A stretch of DNA of 40,391 nucleotides. Source: WJMT01 sp964445575 (GTDB lineage Bacteria > Acidobacteriota > Aminicenantia > Aminicenantales > Aminicenantaceae). Positions within the stretch are counted from its first letter, which is position 1. The number at the start of each line of letters is the position of its first letter. The notes beneath the pieces were generated by a model, which made no database searches, had not been told where the DNA came from, and was given only the letters and a program-made list of their open reading frames with translations. Shown here piece by piece: positions 7,628-14,753 of the stretch. The DNA lies in assembly GCA_964445575.1 (NCBI GenBank), contig CAYULB010000015.1, forward strand, positions 1 to 40,391, read 5' to 3'. The position numbers were made by a program, and so were the translations under genes.

Positions 7628-8476
7628 TTATTCAATCCATATTTTTATGATGCTGTCTTCGTCTTTGATTTCAATGATACTTCCTTTGACTTTGGTGAGC
7701 TGCTTCATGATCTCATCTAAGTCATATCCTTCTTTTCTCAGGGTCTGCTTCTCTTCCTCCGGGATGGAGCTGAGCGCAAGGTCAGCCAAAGCCCACGGAA
7801 TATTCAGAGAAAGGCTTGCTTCTTTTTCTCCTCTTTTAAAAACTCTGATGCAGAACATCTTGGGCTCACTGCTGTATTCTTCATCTTGAATGTCTTTTAA
7901 AGCACTGGGGTCGATTCTCAATATGGCCAGCTTGGCCCGCTCACGCAGCTCAGAATCCCTTTCCTTCTCAATGATGCTTTCAAGCACGGGAAGTCCTATT
8001 CGAGCTGTTTTTTCATCTAAAATGTAGCTCAACTTGAATGCTGCATAATATTTAACAGCTTTGTCCCTGCTGTTCAGGGCTTGTTTAATCTCCTCCAAAT
8101 AGGACTTTCGCCCCTGCTTATAAAGCTCGAAAGAAAGGTCAATGATCTCTATTTCTGACTCCTGTATCAGGTTTTTATCTGCATCTTTGCGGTCTTTATG
8201 CTGTTTGAAAAGCTCAATGGCTTTCCTTTCCTCTCCCTCCTGTTCTGAAAGGCACTTGGCTTTGTAAAAAAGTGCCTGGGAGAAAAGAGTGCTTTCAGGA
8301 AATTTTACAAGGAAGGCGTCCAGTTTTTGCTGAGCTTGGGACCATTTTTTATCAAAAATCAGGATTTTTGCTTCTTTGAACAACTCCTCGTCTGATTGTT
8401 CAGCACTGTAAGCTGCGGGGTGAAGAAAAGAAAACACCATAACCAGTAGAACCAATCCTATTGTTTTTTTATTCAC
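7628..8476 (-). CDS. Exported TPR/HEAT-like protein with the shared IWIE-ending C-terminal domain
   Basis: I place the start at GTG 8476, one base after the anti-sigma stop, because GAGG lies six bases upstream and the product begins directly with a signal peptide (NKKTIGLVLLVMVFSFL, cut near YSA). Residues about 28-110 look like tetratricopeptide-type helices (FDKKWSQAQQKLDAFLVKFP is typical of tol-pal YbgF-like repeats), and about 110-200 look like HEAT-like helices (RDKAVKYYAAFKLSYILDE). The last 65 residues form the domain shared with two other proteins of the operon, ending DSIIKIWIE. The protein is probably periplasmic and could act as a protein-protein adaptor to the anti-sigma factor encoded just upstream; that role is inferred from the operon only. 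Confidence 0.75.
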   Translation of the reverse strand: MNKKTIGLVLLVMVFSFLHPAAYSAEQSDEELFKEAKILIFDKKWSQAQQKLDAFLVKFPESTLFSQALFYKAKCLSEQEGEERKAIELFKQHKDRKDADKNLIQESEIEIIDLSFELYKQGRKSYLEEIKQALNSRDKAVKYYAAFKLSYILDEKTARIGLPVLESIIEKERDSELRERAKLAILRIDPSALKDIQDEEYSSEPKMFCIRVFKRGEKEASLSLNIPWALADLALSSIPEEEKQTLRKEGYDLDEIMKQLTKVKGSIIEIKDEDSIIKIWIE

Positions 8477-8477
8477 T

Positions 8478-9302
8478 TTAGACCTCACTTTGTTGTTGTT
8501 GTAATTCTTTTTTAATAAGATTTATCTTGAGCAAAAGCTGCCTCTGCTCAATAAGCTCCTGTATTCGGGCGCGTTCGGCAGAGGAGAGTTCTCCGCTCAT
8601 TCCTGCCAGCTCCAGAAGAAGGATTTCGATCTGGTCACATATGGCTTTAGCTTTGGCCATATGGTGCTTGTCTAACTGCTGGTTTATGTATTTTTTCTTA
8701 GAAAGAAGTTCGCTTGTTTTTGCTTCTACAAACTCGCTCTTCCAAAAGGAAGAGGATTCATCAGGCGGAGTCTGCACAAAATCAATCAGCAGAAACTTGC
8801 TCTGCTCCAGATAATCCAGTGTCTCACGGCGCGCCATCTCCAAGTCCATGGTATCAAGAACATCCCTTGACACCATAAAGCCAGATGGAGAAGGAACAGC
8901 TTCTTCAGTCATGCCGCCGGGTCGAAGAATCATAAATGTCAAAACTCCCCCTATAATAATCCCTGCCAGAAGTGCTGCATACACAGGGACTAGTTTGACT
9001 GTAAAAACCGAATTTAAAATCCTTTTGAATTTGCTTTCTTGACGCTTCTTGTGGTGAGAGGGAGACAGGACCTGATCTGCGATTTTGGAAGGGAGTGTGT
9101 CCCAGTCCACTGACTCCACAGCCTGGTCTATATCTTTTTTTACGGCATCAGCGCAGAGAAGGACATCCTTTAATTCATTAAATTTACGCATGCATTCTGC
9201 GCATGAATCGAGGTGCTTTTCTATTTCATGCTTCTCTTTTTCACCTTTTTCTTTATAAAGGTACGCCACTAAATCTTTTCTTATTTTTTTGCAGTCCTTC
9301 AT
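8478..9302 (-). CDS. Membrane anti-sigma factor with zinc-finger (ZAS) domain
   Basis: The 274-residue protein starts with a ZAS-type anti-sigma domain: H30-x3-C34-x2-C37 (HLDSCAEC) coordinates zinc, and the domain is known to clamp ECF sigma factors in the cytoplasm. One membrane segment spans about 105-126 (VPVYAALLAGIIIGGVL). The C-terminal part, about 130-274, would be periplasmic and is mostly helical with a charged coiled-coil end, reminiscent of metal-resistance or CnrX-like sensor domains but not assignable. The ATG overlaps the sigma stop (ATGA) with GGGAGG five bases before it, so sigma and anti-sigma are translationally coupled, as usual for such pairs. Confidence 0.9.
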   Translation of the reverse strand: MKDCKKIRKDLVAYLYKEKGEKEKHEIEKHLDSCAECMRKFNELKDVLLCADAVKKDIDQAVESVDWDTLPSKIADQVLSPSHHKKRQESKFKRILNSVFTVKLVPVYAALLAGIIIGGVLTFMILRPGGMTEEAVPSPSGFMVSRDVLDTMDLEMARRETLDYLEQSKFLLIDFVQTPPDESSSFWKSEFVEAKTSELLSKKKYINQQLDKHHMAKAKAICDQIEILLLELAGMSGELSSAERARIQELIEQRQLLLKINLIKKELQQQQSEV

Positions 9303-9886
9303 AACTGCCTCCCTAAATATGGGTTCATTAATTCCCTTAACTTATTGACGGCTTTAAAATTAAGCGATTTTACCGTTCCCACTGCTATGCCCAGCGTCTC
9401 AGCGATCTCAGTATATTTGAGCTCGTTGTAGTGTTTCATCACGAATATCAAGCGCTGCCTCTCCGGGAGCTCATTCAAGCACTTTGTCACAATTCGCTTA
9501 ACATCTGTATCCTCGTTTTTTTCTGTCCCTTTTTCATCTGAAAGATTGATTTCTTCCATCTCTGGACTGTTAAGGGCTTTATTGTCATGAACCTTATGGT
9601 TTTTTCTGTAGCGGTCAATGCAGAGATTCTTGGCGATCTGCAGAATCCAGCTTTTAAAGCTTTTGCCTCTTTGGTAATAGTGAAGCTTTCTGTAGACCCT
9701 GAGGAAAGTATCCTGGACAATGTCCAGAGCATCTTCTCTGTTGTGGAAAAAAGAATAGGCAAGCTGAAAAATAACTTTCTGATACATGCTGGTTATCGCC
9801 ATAAAAGCCTCCCGGTCGCCTTCCTGGGCTCTTGCAGCAAGAACAGAGATGTCTTCAGATTCAGCTGAAACGGCTTGGCTCTGCAT
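9299..9886 (-). CDS. ECF (RpoE-type) RNA polymerase sigma factor
   Basis: A 195-residue sigma-70 family protein of the extracytoplasmic-function group. Region 2 covers about 28-95, with DALDIVQDTFLRVYRKL and KSFKSWILQIAKNLCIDRYRK; region 4 covers about 130-185, with LPERQRLIFVMKHYNELKYTE cut short here at 20 residues, then IAETLGIAVGTVKS as the helix-turn-helix that reads the -35 element. An acidic linker (about 105-128) joins them. No extra domains are present. It is followed by its anti-sigma factor with a four-base overlap. A candidate autoregulatory promoter (AACC-16 bases-CGTA) is seen at 10449-10476, in front of the first gene of the operon. Confidence 0.95.
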   Translation of the reverse strand: MQSQAVSAESEDISVLAARAQEGDREAFMAITSMYQKVIFQLAYSFFHNREDALDIVQDTFLRVYRKLHYYQRGKSFKSWILQIAKNLCIDRYRKNHKVHDNKALNSPEMEEINLSDEKGTEKNEDTDVKRIVTKCLNELPERQRLIFVMKHYNELKYTEIAETLGIAVGTVKSLNFKAVNKLRELMNPYLGRQL

Positions 9887-9903
9887 TTTTCTGATGTTTT
9901 CCC

Positions 9904-9957
9904 CTATTTTTTATCCAATTCTAGTTCCAGCTTATCCTCTTTGATATCCAGCTCCAT
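9904..9957 (-). CDS. Possible 17-codon open frame between lipoprotein and sigma genes
   Basis: The lipoprotein stop overlaps an ATG as TGATG, opening a 17-codon frame (MELDIKEDKLELELDKK) that ends 17 bases before the sigma start. Alternating charged and hydrophobic residues suggest a single strand. It may serve only to carry ribosomes toward the sigma start, or it may be accidental. There is no independent ribosome site. Confidence 0.25.
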   Translation of the reverse strand: MELDIKEDKLELELDKK

Positions 9958-10385
9958 CACTCGATCCAGATAAGTACTTTGCTGTCCTCGGTATCCGCCT
10001 CTACGAGCAGACCCGGACCTAAGTCTCGGAGCTTTTCGATGCTGTGGATATCAAAATCACAGTCTGTATCTATGTCATAAGTATCACAATAATTCATTCC
10101 TGCGTCAACAAGCCACATGGAAGCGGTTACTCTGACCAACTGCTGTTCGGATTTCTCGAACACCAAAATGCAAATATCAGAAACAGGTCCTCTTCTCTCT
10201 GGATACATGCTGTGCAAACGGTCGATCTTCTGAAAAGCTTTTCTGAAATATTTATCAGGATTTTTTACATTCTGCTTGACTTCAACTAAAAAACAGCCGC
10301 TCATTAACAAGATGAAGGGAAGGATCGCGCAGAGAGCAATCCTCTTTTTTTTTCTGGGAATTTGTGTTCCTGCTGTTTTTTTCAT
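9957..10385 (-). CDS. Lipoprotein with the shared IWIE-ending C-terminal domain, first gene of the sigma operon
   Basis: A 142-residue protein with a basic N-terminus (PRKKKR), hydrophobic core and lipobox LLMSGC, so the mature protein is a lipoprotein starting at about C31. The C-terminal 60 residues (QLVRVTASMWLVDAG ... FDIHSIEKLRDLG ... EDSKVLIWIE) align with the ends of the two exported proteins later in the operon. GAGGAG lies about nine bases upstream of the ATG. Its position ahead of the sigma factor suggests a target or a sensor of the pathway. Function unknown. Confidence 0.75.
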   Translation of the reverse strand: MKKTAGTQIPRKKKRIALCAILPFILLMSGCFLVEVKQNVKNPDKYFRKAFQKIDRLHSMYPERRGPVSDICILVFEKSEQQLVRVTASMWLVDAGMNYCDTYDIDTDCDFDIHSIEKLRDLGPGLLVEADTEDSKVLIWIE

Positions 10386-10448
10386 TGTTTCTATTTCTCC
10401 TCAATAATTTACTTTTGAATTTATTTCCATTTATTTTGTTCACCTGTT

Positions 10449-10476
10449 ACTACGGAGGAGAGAGAAAAAAGGTTCA
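10449..10476 (-). promoter_or_regulatory. Candidate ECF-sigma promoter of the sigma operon
   Basis: On the minus strand, TGAACC (10476-10471) is followed after exactly 16 bases by CGTAGT (10454-10449). AAC at -35 and CGT at -10 with this spacing are the general ECF promoter pattern, and a T-rich spacer starts after AACC as in many ECF promoters. It sits about 65 bases before the lipoprotein start, which fits autoregulation by the sigma factor encoded in the operon. Confidence 0.55.
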
Positions 10477-10533
10477 CTCTGTGCCAAAATTTTTGATTTA
10501 TATTTGGTTATATGGGGTAGGTTATGGGCGACC

Positions 10534-10562
10534 CCCAGCTGGCCCCCCCGCGGCCAGCTGGG
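10534..10562. repeat. Very GC-rich perfect hairpin after the M14 gene
   Basis: CCCAGCTGGCC and GGCCAGCTGGG form an 11-bp perfect stem around a 7-base loop (CCCCCGC), 12 bases beyond the stop of the carboxypeptidase gene. Neither strand shows a T-run after the stem, so it is not a classical intrinsic terminator; it could stabilise the mRNA 3' end or be an inserted palindromic repeat. Its GC content is far above the surroundings. Confidence 0.8.
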
Positions 10563-10573
10563 AGCCGGTGGTC

Positions 10574-12412
10574 TTATTTTAGGGAAACTTTTTTAGTGTG
10601 GGTTCCTCCTTTGAGGCAGTCCAGCTCAACTTGGACTTCTCCTTTTCCCTTGACCAAAAACTGATACTCCACTTCAGTTCTTCCCGGAATTCCGTTATAA
10701 AGCTTTAATCGGCTGGGATCTTTCTGTTCGATCAGATTCACCTCACTGTCTGCAGCTCCCATCCCCCTGAAGTATCTGAGAAATCTCCGGGGAATCCCAG
10801 CAGGAAGTCCTGTGCCCTGGCTCTGGCCTGCGGCTAAAACTTCCACATCCCCCTGGATCGATAATATGTCTGGTCTCTGCACTTGATTCTGTACAGCCTG
10901 AGCCGATACTGTGGGCATAAGGCGCTCATTATAAATCGAAACTTTTACCTTATATAGGTCTGATTCAAGCTTTTCTGCTGATACTTTTTTAATCTTGGGG
11001 AACGGCATCTCATAAGCATGAAGAAGACAGAACGCCATATTTCTGTGGCAGAGTTCTTCCAGCAGCCAGGAGGGAGGCACCCGACCGCTCAATTTGGTTA
11101 CATCCCGGTCGATAATGACTTTACCCAGTTCCGGATGGTCCACCTCATGCATAGCGATTTCTGTATTTCCCATATCAATATATCGATTGAAAAACTCTTC
11201 CTCCTCCTCTGTTATCTCTCCGTCCCCGTCTATATCAGCCCTTGATGCCCAAAGTTCATTAGAAAATGAGAAGATTCCCAGCATGTCATAGGTAAAATCA
11301 ATGAATCCGCCCCAGACAGTATAAAGGTCCTCCCAAATCACATAGTAATCATAGCCTTCAATGATTTTCTCTCCCTTTTCTCCGATCTCATCATACACAG
11401 CCAAATCACTCCTGGGAACCTCACCGTGAAGCTGAGCTCCGGGGACTCGGAGGATCATTCCGCCTGAATTATGAAACGCCTGCACACCTGCGATATTGGG
11501 GTGATCGTAAAGAAAATCCCTGGTAGCCTTTGATTCTTTCCAGTAAAAAGGATAATGTCCTGCTCCTCTCTGTATGTAAGGCGGCTGCCAGTAAGAACCC
11601 CAATCTCGGTTAGGATCGTAGCCTCCGCCGGGATCTTCGTTGTACCGGCCGTCGCCGTCATTATCTATGCCTTCTCTTCCCATGTATTTGTAATCTCCTA
11701 TTTCATCCGGCTTTCCTTCAATGTTCTTTTTTACCCGAACCAGCCGGTCTCCTTTATCGCTCAGCCGGTAATCTCCTTCTCCTGGTTTCACTTTGATGAA
11801 CATGGCGCCCACTTCACCGTCACCGTCCAGATCCTCAGGTGGGTCCTCGTCATAAAGTCCGTCATTGTCATCATCCATGGGAGCCTGTCCTGAACGCGCA
11901 GAGCCACCCATATGAAGCCAGACGTCTCGTCCGTCCGGATTAACTGAAGGGAAGATATAGAACACGCGCTCATCCACCAGTTCCCGGACGTAGTCATTGT
12001 AGGGATAGTTTTCCATCAGGTACCAGATAGTGTAGATCCCGACTTCACCACCCTGGACTTCATTTCCGTGGATATTGGCATCAATGTACATGGCGCATTT
12101 GTCCATCTCCTCTCCGGTATCCGGATTGTTGATAGTCATGTACCATATCTCACGTCCCTGATAGGACTTTCCTATAGAACGAAGGGTCAGGAACTTGGGA
12201 TAAGCTTTTTCCAGCTTCTTTAAGGCTTCTCCAACCTGCTCCCAGTCATAATAGCGGTTGAAAGAAAGATTCACCTTTCGGGTATCCCATTTCCGGGGAA
12301 GATATTCCTGAGCAAACACAAGGGTTGAGGCAACTGCAAAAACGAGTATGACCAAAGCTGAAAATAATACCCTTTTTTTTGTGACTGATTTATTTTTTCC
12401 GTTTCTCATCAT
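10574..12412 (-). CDS. Secreted M14 zinc carboxypeptidase
   Basis: A 612-residue exported metallopeptidase that should remove C-terminal residues from peptides. A signal peptide is present (KKRVLFSALVILVFAVASTL, cut after VFA). The M14 zinc site is complete: HGNE with H115 and E118, third ligand H314 in AFHNSGG, catalytic glutamate E386 in FSNELW; the arginine of DPNRDW fits the substrate-binding arginine. Between the zinc motifs lie acidic DxDxDG stretches (MDDDNDGLYDED, LDGDGE, IDNDGDGRYNED, DIDGDGE) of the calcium-binding type. The C-terminal 120 residues look like a beta-sandwich. GGGAGG lies six bases before the start. It is the second gene of a pair, 15 bases after the degenerate paralogue. 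Confidence 0.92.
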   Translation of the reverse strand: MMRNGKNKSVTKKRVLFSALVILVFAVASTLVFAQEYLPRKWDTRKVNLSFNRYYDWEQVGEALKKLEKAYPKFLTLRSIGKSYQGREIWYMTINNPDTGEEMDKCAMYIDANIHGNEVQGGEVGIYTIWYLMENYPYNDYVRELVDERVFYIFPSVNPDGRDVWLHMGGSARSGQAPMDDDNDGLYDEDPPEDLDGDGEVGAMFIKVKPGEGDYRLSDKGDRLVRVKKNIEGKPDEIGDYKYMGREGIDNDGDGRYNEDPGGGYDPNRDWGSYWQPPYIQRGAGHYPFYWKESKATRDFLYDHPNIAGVQAFHNSGGMILRVPGAQLHGEVPRSDLAVYDEIGEKGEKIIEGYDYYVIWEDLYTVWGGFIDFTYDMLGIFSFSNELWASRADIDGDGEITEEEEEFFNRYIDMGNTEIAMHEVDHPELGKVIIDRDVTKLSGRVPPSWLLEELCHRNMAFCLLHAYEMPFPKIKKVSAEKLESDLYKVKVSIYNERLMPTVSAQAVQNQVQRPDILSIQGDVEVLAAGQSQGTGLPAGIPRRFLRYFRGMGAADSEVNLIEQKDPSRLKLYNGIPGRTEVEYQFLVKGKGEVQVELDCLKGGTHTKKVSLK

Positions 12413-12427
12413 TATTATCCTCCCATA

Positions 12428-14359
12428 TTACCTTAAGACAACAGCTTGCTGGGTTTCTCCGCCTCCGTTTCTGGCCCACAAACGGATATTTATGGTTTTT
12501 GCGGATGGCGAAAGAATAAGCCACGTAAGCTCCTTTTCTTCTCCTGGATCCATATTGGCCGTATCCACTCTTTTGGCTCCTCCGAATAGCTTCATCTTAT
12601 CATCATCTTCAAAATCCAGGGTAACCATTATGGGATTGATATTGCGTGTTCTCTGACCCATAGCAGCGGCATACGGAAATTTTCCTTTATTGTGAAGCTT
12701 TACTTTGAGTTCATAAAGTCCTGAAGAAAGCTTCCTGACCTGAGGTTCATCCATTGCGATTTCAGCAAACTGAGAGGCCAGGAAAAGAGCAAACTCAGAA
12801 TGGGACTGAGTGAGTTCAGGAATTTTATCCCCGGGAGGATTGACCCTCAGAAAAGGCACAAACCCTCCGATTTCAACCTCGCCCAGCTGGGGGTGCTCAA
12901 AAGGAGTCCATTCCACAAATCCTTCGCCGCTATTGTGCTCATCGATCCACTCCAGCCATTTCTTGTCAGTATCATCATCTGAAGCCTTTCCTGAGGCTTC
13001 TGTTGAAGGCCTTCCCGCACCGGACATCATCTGCATGAACATGGCTCTTCTGTCTTGTTGAACTGCAGTCTGCTGCGCCTGGGCCTGGGAAGGTGTGGAG
13101 GGAGTTCCTGGCCTTTTTGCAGCTGGCTGTTTCTCCTCTTCTCTCAGTGACCAAAGGTTTGCCGAAAAGGAGGGAACTCCGAACTGAAAGTAGGCCCACT
13201 CCAGCATGGAACCCACTGGCTTTTCTGAATGAGCATTCTTGATGCCGGTTATCTCTTTGTATTTTTCACTCACATTTTTGAATAGATACTCATCAGCAGG
13301 GGAAGTGCTTTTGGGCTGAGGGTCTCTGGCCGGCCGCCTCTGTTCTTCCTCTTCTCCGCCCCTTCCTCGTCCGAAAAACATGAACATCTGCCTGGCTCCA
13401 GCTGCCTGAATTTCAGAAGGCGGTTCAGGGAATGTGGGAGTGCCGCATTCAATTCCTGTGCCTGCTGCCAGGTTGTCGTATTTGGAGAAAAGAAGAACTC
13501 CGCATATGTTTTTATGCGGCTGGGTTTCAAGCTCAGGAACATACCGGGTTAAAAAGTCGATCATGGACTGGGTCTCTGCTTCTGATACAGGATAAACTCC
13601 CAATCCTTTGGGATCGTATCCAAAATTATGCGGGAAATTTCGGTTGATGTTGAATCCTCCGATGCCATCTTCATTGTACCTGCCGTCGCCGTCATTGTCC
13701 TTTCCTTCCGGATAGAGCTTGTAAAGTTTATCCAGGGCAGTGTCGTCTTTTTTCTTTCTCATAAGTCTGGGGTCATCTTCATCTATGTACCAGTCTCCCT
13801 CTTTGTCTTTGACCCGCATCATGGTTATGAAGCCGTCGTTGTTCAAATCTTCAGGGGGATCTTCATCCACAAGCCAATCAAAATCTTCATCACGAGGCTT
13901 CAGGTTGAAGCTTTTTTCAATGGAAACATCTTCAAAGAAGCGTTCGGCTCCGTCTGGATTGAGCCGCGGAATAATGTAGAAAGTGCGCTGGTCAAGGACT
14001 TTTTGGATTTGTTCGTCTTGAGAGTAATTTTCAGCAAGATGGCGGGCGATTCCCAGCGCGACTTCACTCCCTATGACATGATCTGCTTCCAGATTACCAC
14101 AGATCAAAAGAGCCTGCTTTTCAAGAGGAGAAGGACCGTTAGTGCCTGAAATCTGGATCATCCATATCTCTCTGTTTTTCAAGGTCGTGCCTATGGACTT
14201 TAGCTCAGTGATATCCGGGTATTGAGAAGCAATCTGTTTTAGGGCTGAAGTGAGAGCCTGATAGTCATGATAGCCTTGAGTAGGTGCTTCTGCCGAAAAT
14301 AAAGAAAACGAAAAGAAAAATAAGCACACCAAAGGAATGATTCTCAGAAAAGCTTTCAT
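12428..14359 (-). CDS. M14 carboxypeptidase-like protein with lost catalytic residues
   Basis: I start at ATG 14359 because AAGGAGG lies five bases upstream and the signal peptide (MKAFLRIIPLVCLFFFSFSL) begins there; 643 residues. The protein aligns along its length with the neighbouring M14 peptidase, including RxNPDGAE, acidic DGDGRYNED loops and NINRNF. The catalytic positions differ: HGNE is replaced by EADH (E91-H94, ligands exchanged), the third zinc histidine is S292 (LLFSKYD), and the catalytic glutamate is N401 (FSANLW). Two low-complexity insertions rich in Gln, Pro, Arg and Glu lie at about 335-360 and 410-465. It is first in a two-gene operon with the intact enzyme. It is most likely a binding or partner protein rather than a peptidase, unless the swapped EADH motif still holds a metal. 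Confidence 0.85.
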   Translation of the reverse strand: MKAFLRIIPLVCLFFFSFSLFSAEAPTQGYHDYQALTSALKQIASQYPDITELKSIGTTLKNREIWMIQISGTNGPSPLEKQALLICGNLEADHVIGSEVALGIARHLAENYSQDEQIQKVLDQRTFYIIPRLNPDGAERFFEDVSIEKSFNLKPRDEDFDWLVDEDPPEDLNNDGFITMMRVKDKEGDWYIDEDDPRLMRKKKDDTALDKLYKLYPEGKDNDGDGRYNEDGIGGFNINRNFPHNFGYDPKGLGVYPVSEAETQSMIDFLTRYVPELETQPHKNICGVLLFSKYDNLAAGTGIECGTPTFPEPPSEIQAAGARQMFMFFGRGRGGEEEEQRRPARDPQPKSTSPADEYLFKNVSEKYKEITGIKNAHSEKPVGSMLEWAYFQFGVPSFSANLWSLREEEKQPAAKRPGTPSTPSQAQAQQTAVQQDRRAMFMQMMSGAGRPSTEASGKASDDDTDKKWLEWIDEHNSGEGFVEWTPFEHPQLGEVEIGGFVPFLRVNPPGDKIPELTQSHSEFALFLASQFAEIAMDEPQVRKLSSGLYELKVKLHNKGKFPYAAAMGQRTRNINPIMVTLDFEDDDKMKLFGGAKRVDTANMDPGEEKELTWLILSPSAKTINIRLWARNGGGETQQAVVLR

Positions 14360-14379
14360 TAAAACCTCCTTGGGCATTT

Positions 14380-14411
14380 TAACCCGACTTATTCATAAAA
14401 AAATGGCGATG
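14380..14411 (+). repeat. Dispersed repeat family 1, short form
   Basis: Sequence ACCCGACTTATTCAT followed by AAAAAAATGGCGATG. It matches the copies at 25970-26015 and 40204-40245 almost base for base over the core. Its TAAAAAAATGGCGAT (14396-14410) is repeated in inverted orientation at 14501-14515. Confidence 0.8.
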
Positions 14412-14416
14412 TTTTC

Positions 14417-14445
14417 ATTATTAATTTCATTTCAGCGATATGCAA
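14417..14445 (-). promoter_or_regulatory. Candidate promoter of the M14 operon
   Basis: On the minus strand, TTGCAT (14445-14440) and AATAAT (14422-14417) are separated by 17 bases. The -10 box matches the consensus at five of six positions, the -35 box at three. It lies about 60 bases before the M14-like start and inside the segment bounded by inverted repeats. Confidence 0.35.
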
Positions 14446-14500
14446 GATTTTATCAAAAACATTGACTTGAACATTTTTATTGTTTGTATTTTTTATTTTA

Positions 14501-14640
14501 ATCGCCATTTTTTTACCTTTCAGGCGAGCCGATCTCACGGCATCTGCTTCGTTACAGGGCATTCGCAGTGAAGGACCACGACTTCATGCCCTGACGCCTC
14601 GCATCTGCCGCAATCTTGACTCGTGAATGAGCCAGGTTAG
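14501..14640 (-). repeat. Dispersed repeat family 1, long form, inverted
   Basis: Read on the minus strand it begins CTAACCTGGCTCATTCACGAG, matches the copy at 18662-18740 over the first 60 bases, and ends GGTAAAAAAATGGCGAT, which is the core of the short forms. Thus short forms look like long forms lacking about 115 internal bases. The interior folds: CAGGGCAT (14555-14562) pairs with ATGCCCTG (14586-14593) and inside it GTGAAG pairs with CTTCAT. Confidence 0.8.
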
Positions 14641-14753
14641 GGCTTTGATATTTGATATATCAATAATTCAAACAACATTTTTGCCCCAAAAGTTTCACAA
14701 GAAAAAAAATTTATAAAAAAGAGAGGAAAATTGCAATGCTTAAAATTATTTTT

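Larger units (their letters stand above)
14360..14753. other. Intergenic region carrying inverted repeat copies upstream of the M14 operon
   Basis: The 394-base region contains two family-1 repeats in opposite orientation (14380-14411 and 14501-14640), a candidate M14 promoter between them (14417-14445), and a 12-bp perfect palindrome TTGATATATCAA at 14652-14663 close to the end of the HTH-membrane gene. No open frame with a ribosome site is present. Confidence 0.7.

Noticed and set aside
10437..10455. GTTCACCTGTTAC as a third family-2 copy
   Set aside because: The order of the sub-motifs differs from family 2 and the AAAAACAGTACC part is absent; it overlaps the ECF promoter instead.
13628..14149. 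Plus-strand open frame of 173 codons
   Set aside because: It is antisense to the M14-like gene, hydrophobic by mirroring acidic codons, and has no ribosome site.
14521..14640. GC-richer folded stretch as a possible tRNA or small RNA gene
   Set aside because: No cloverleaf can be formed and the sequence matches another intergenic copy, so it is a repeat.
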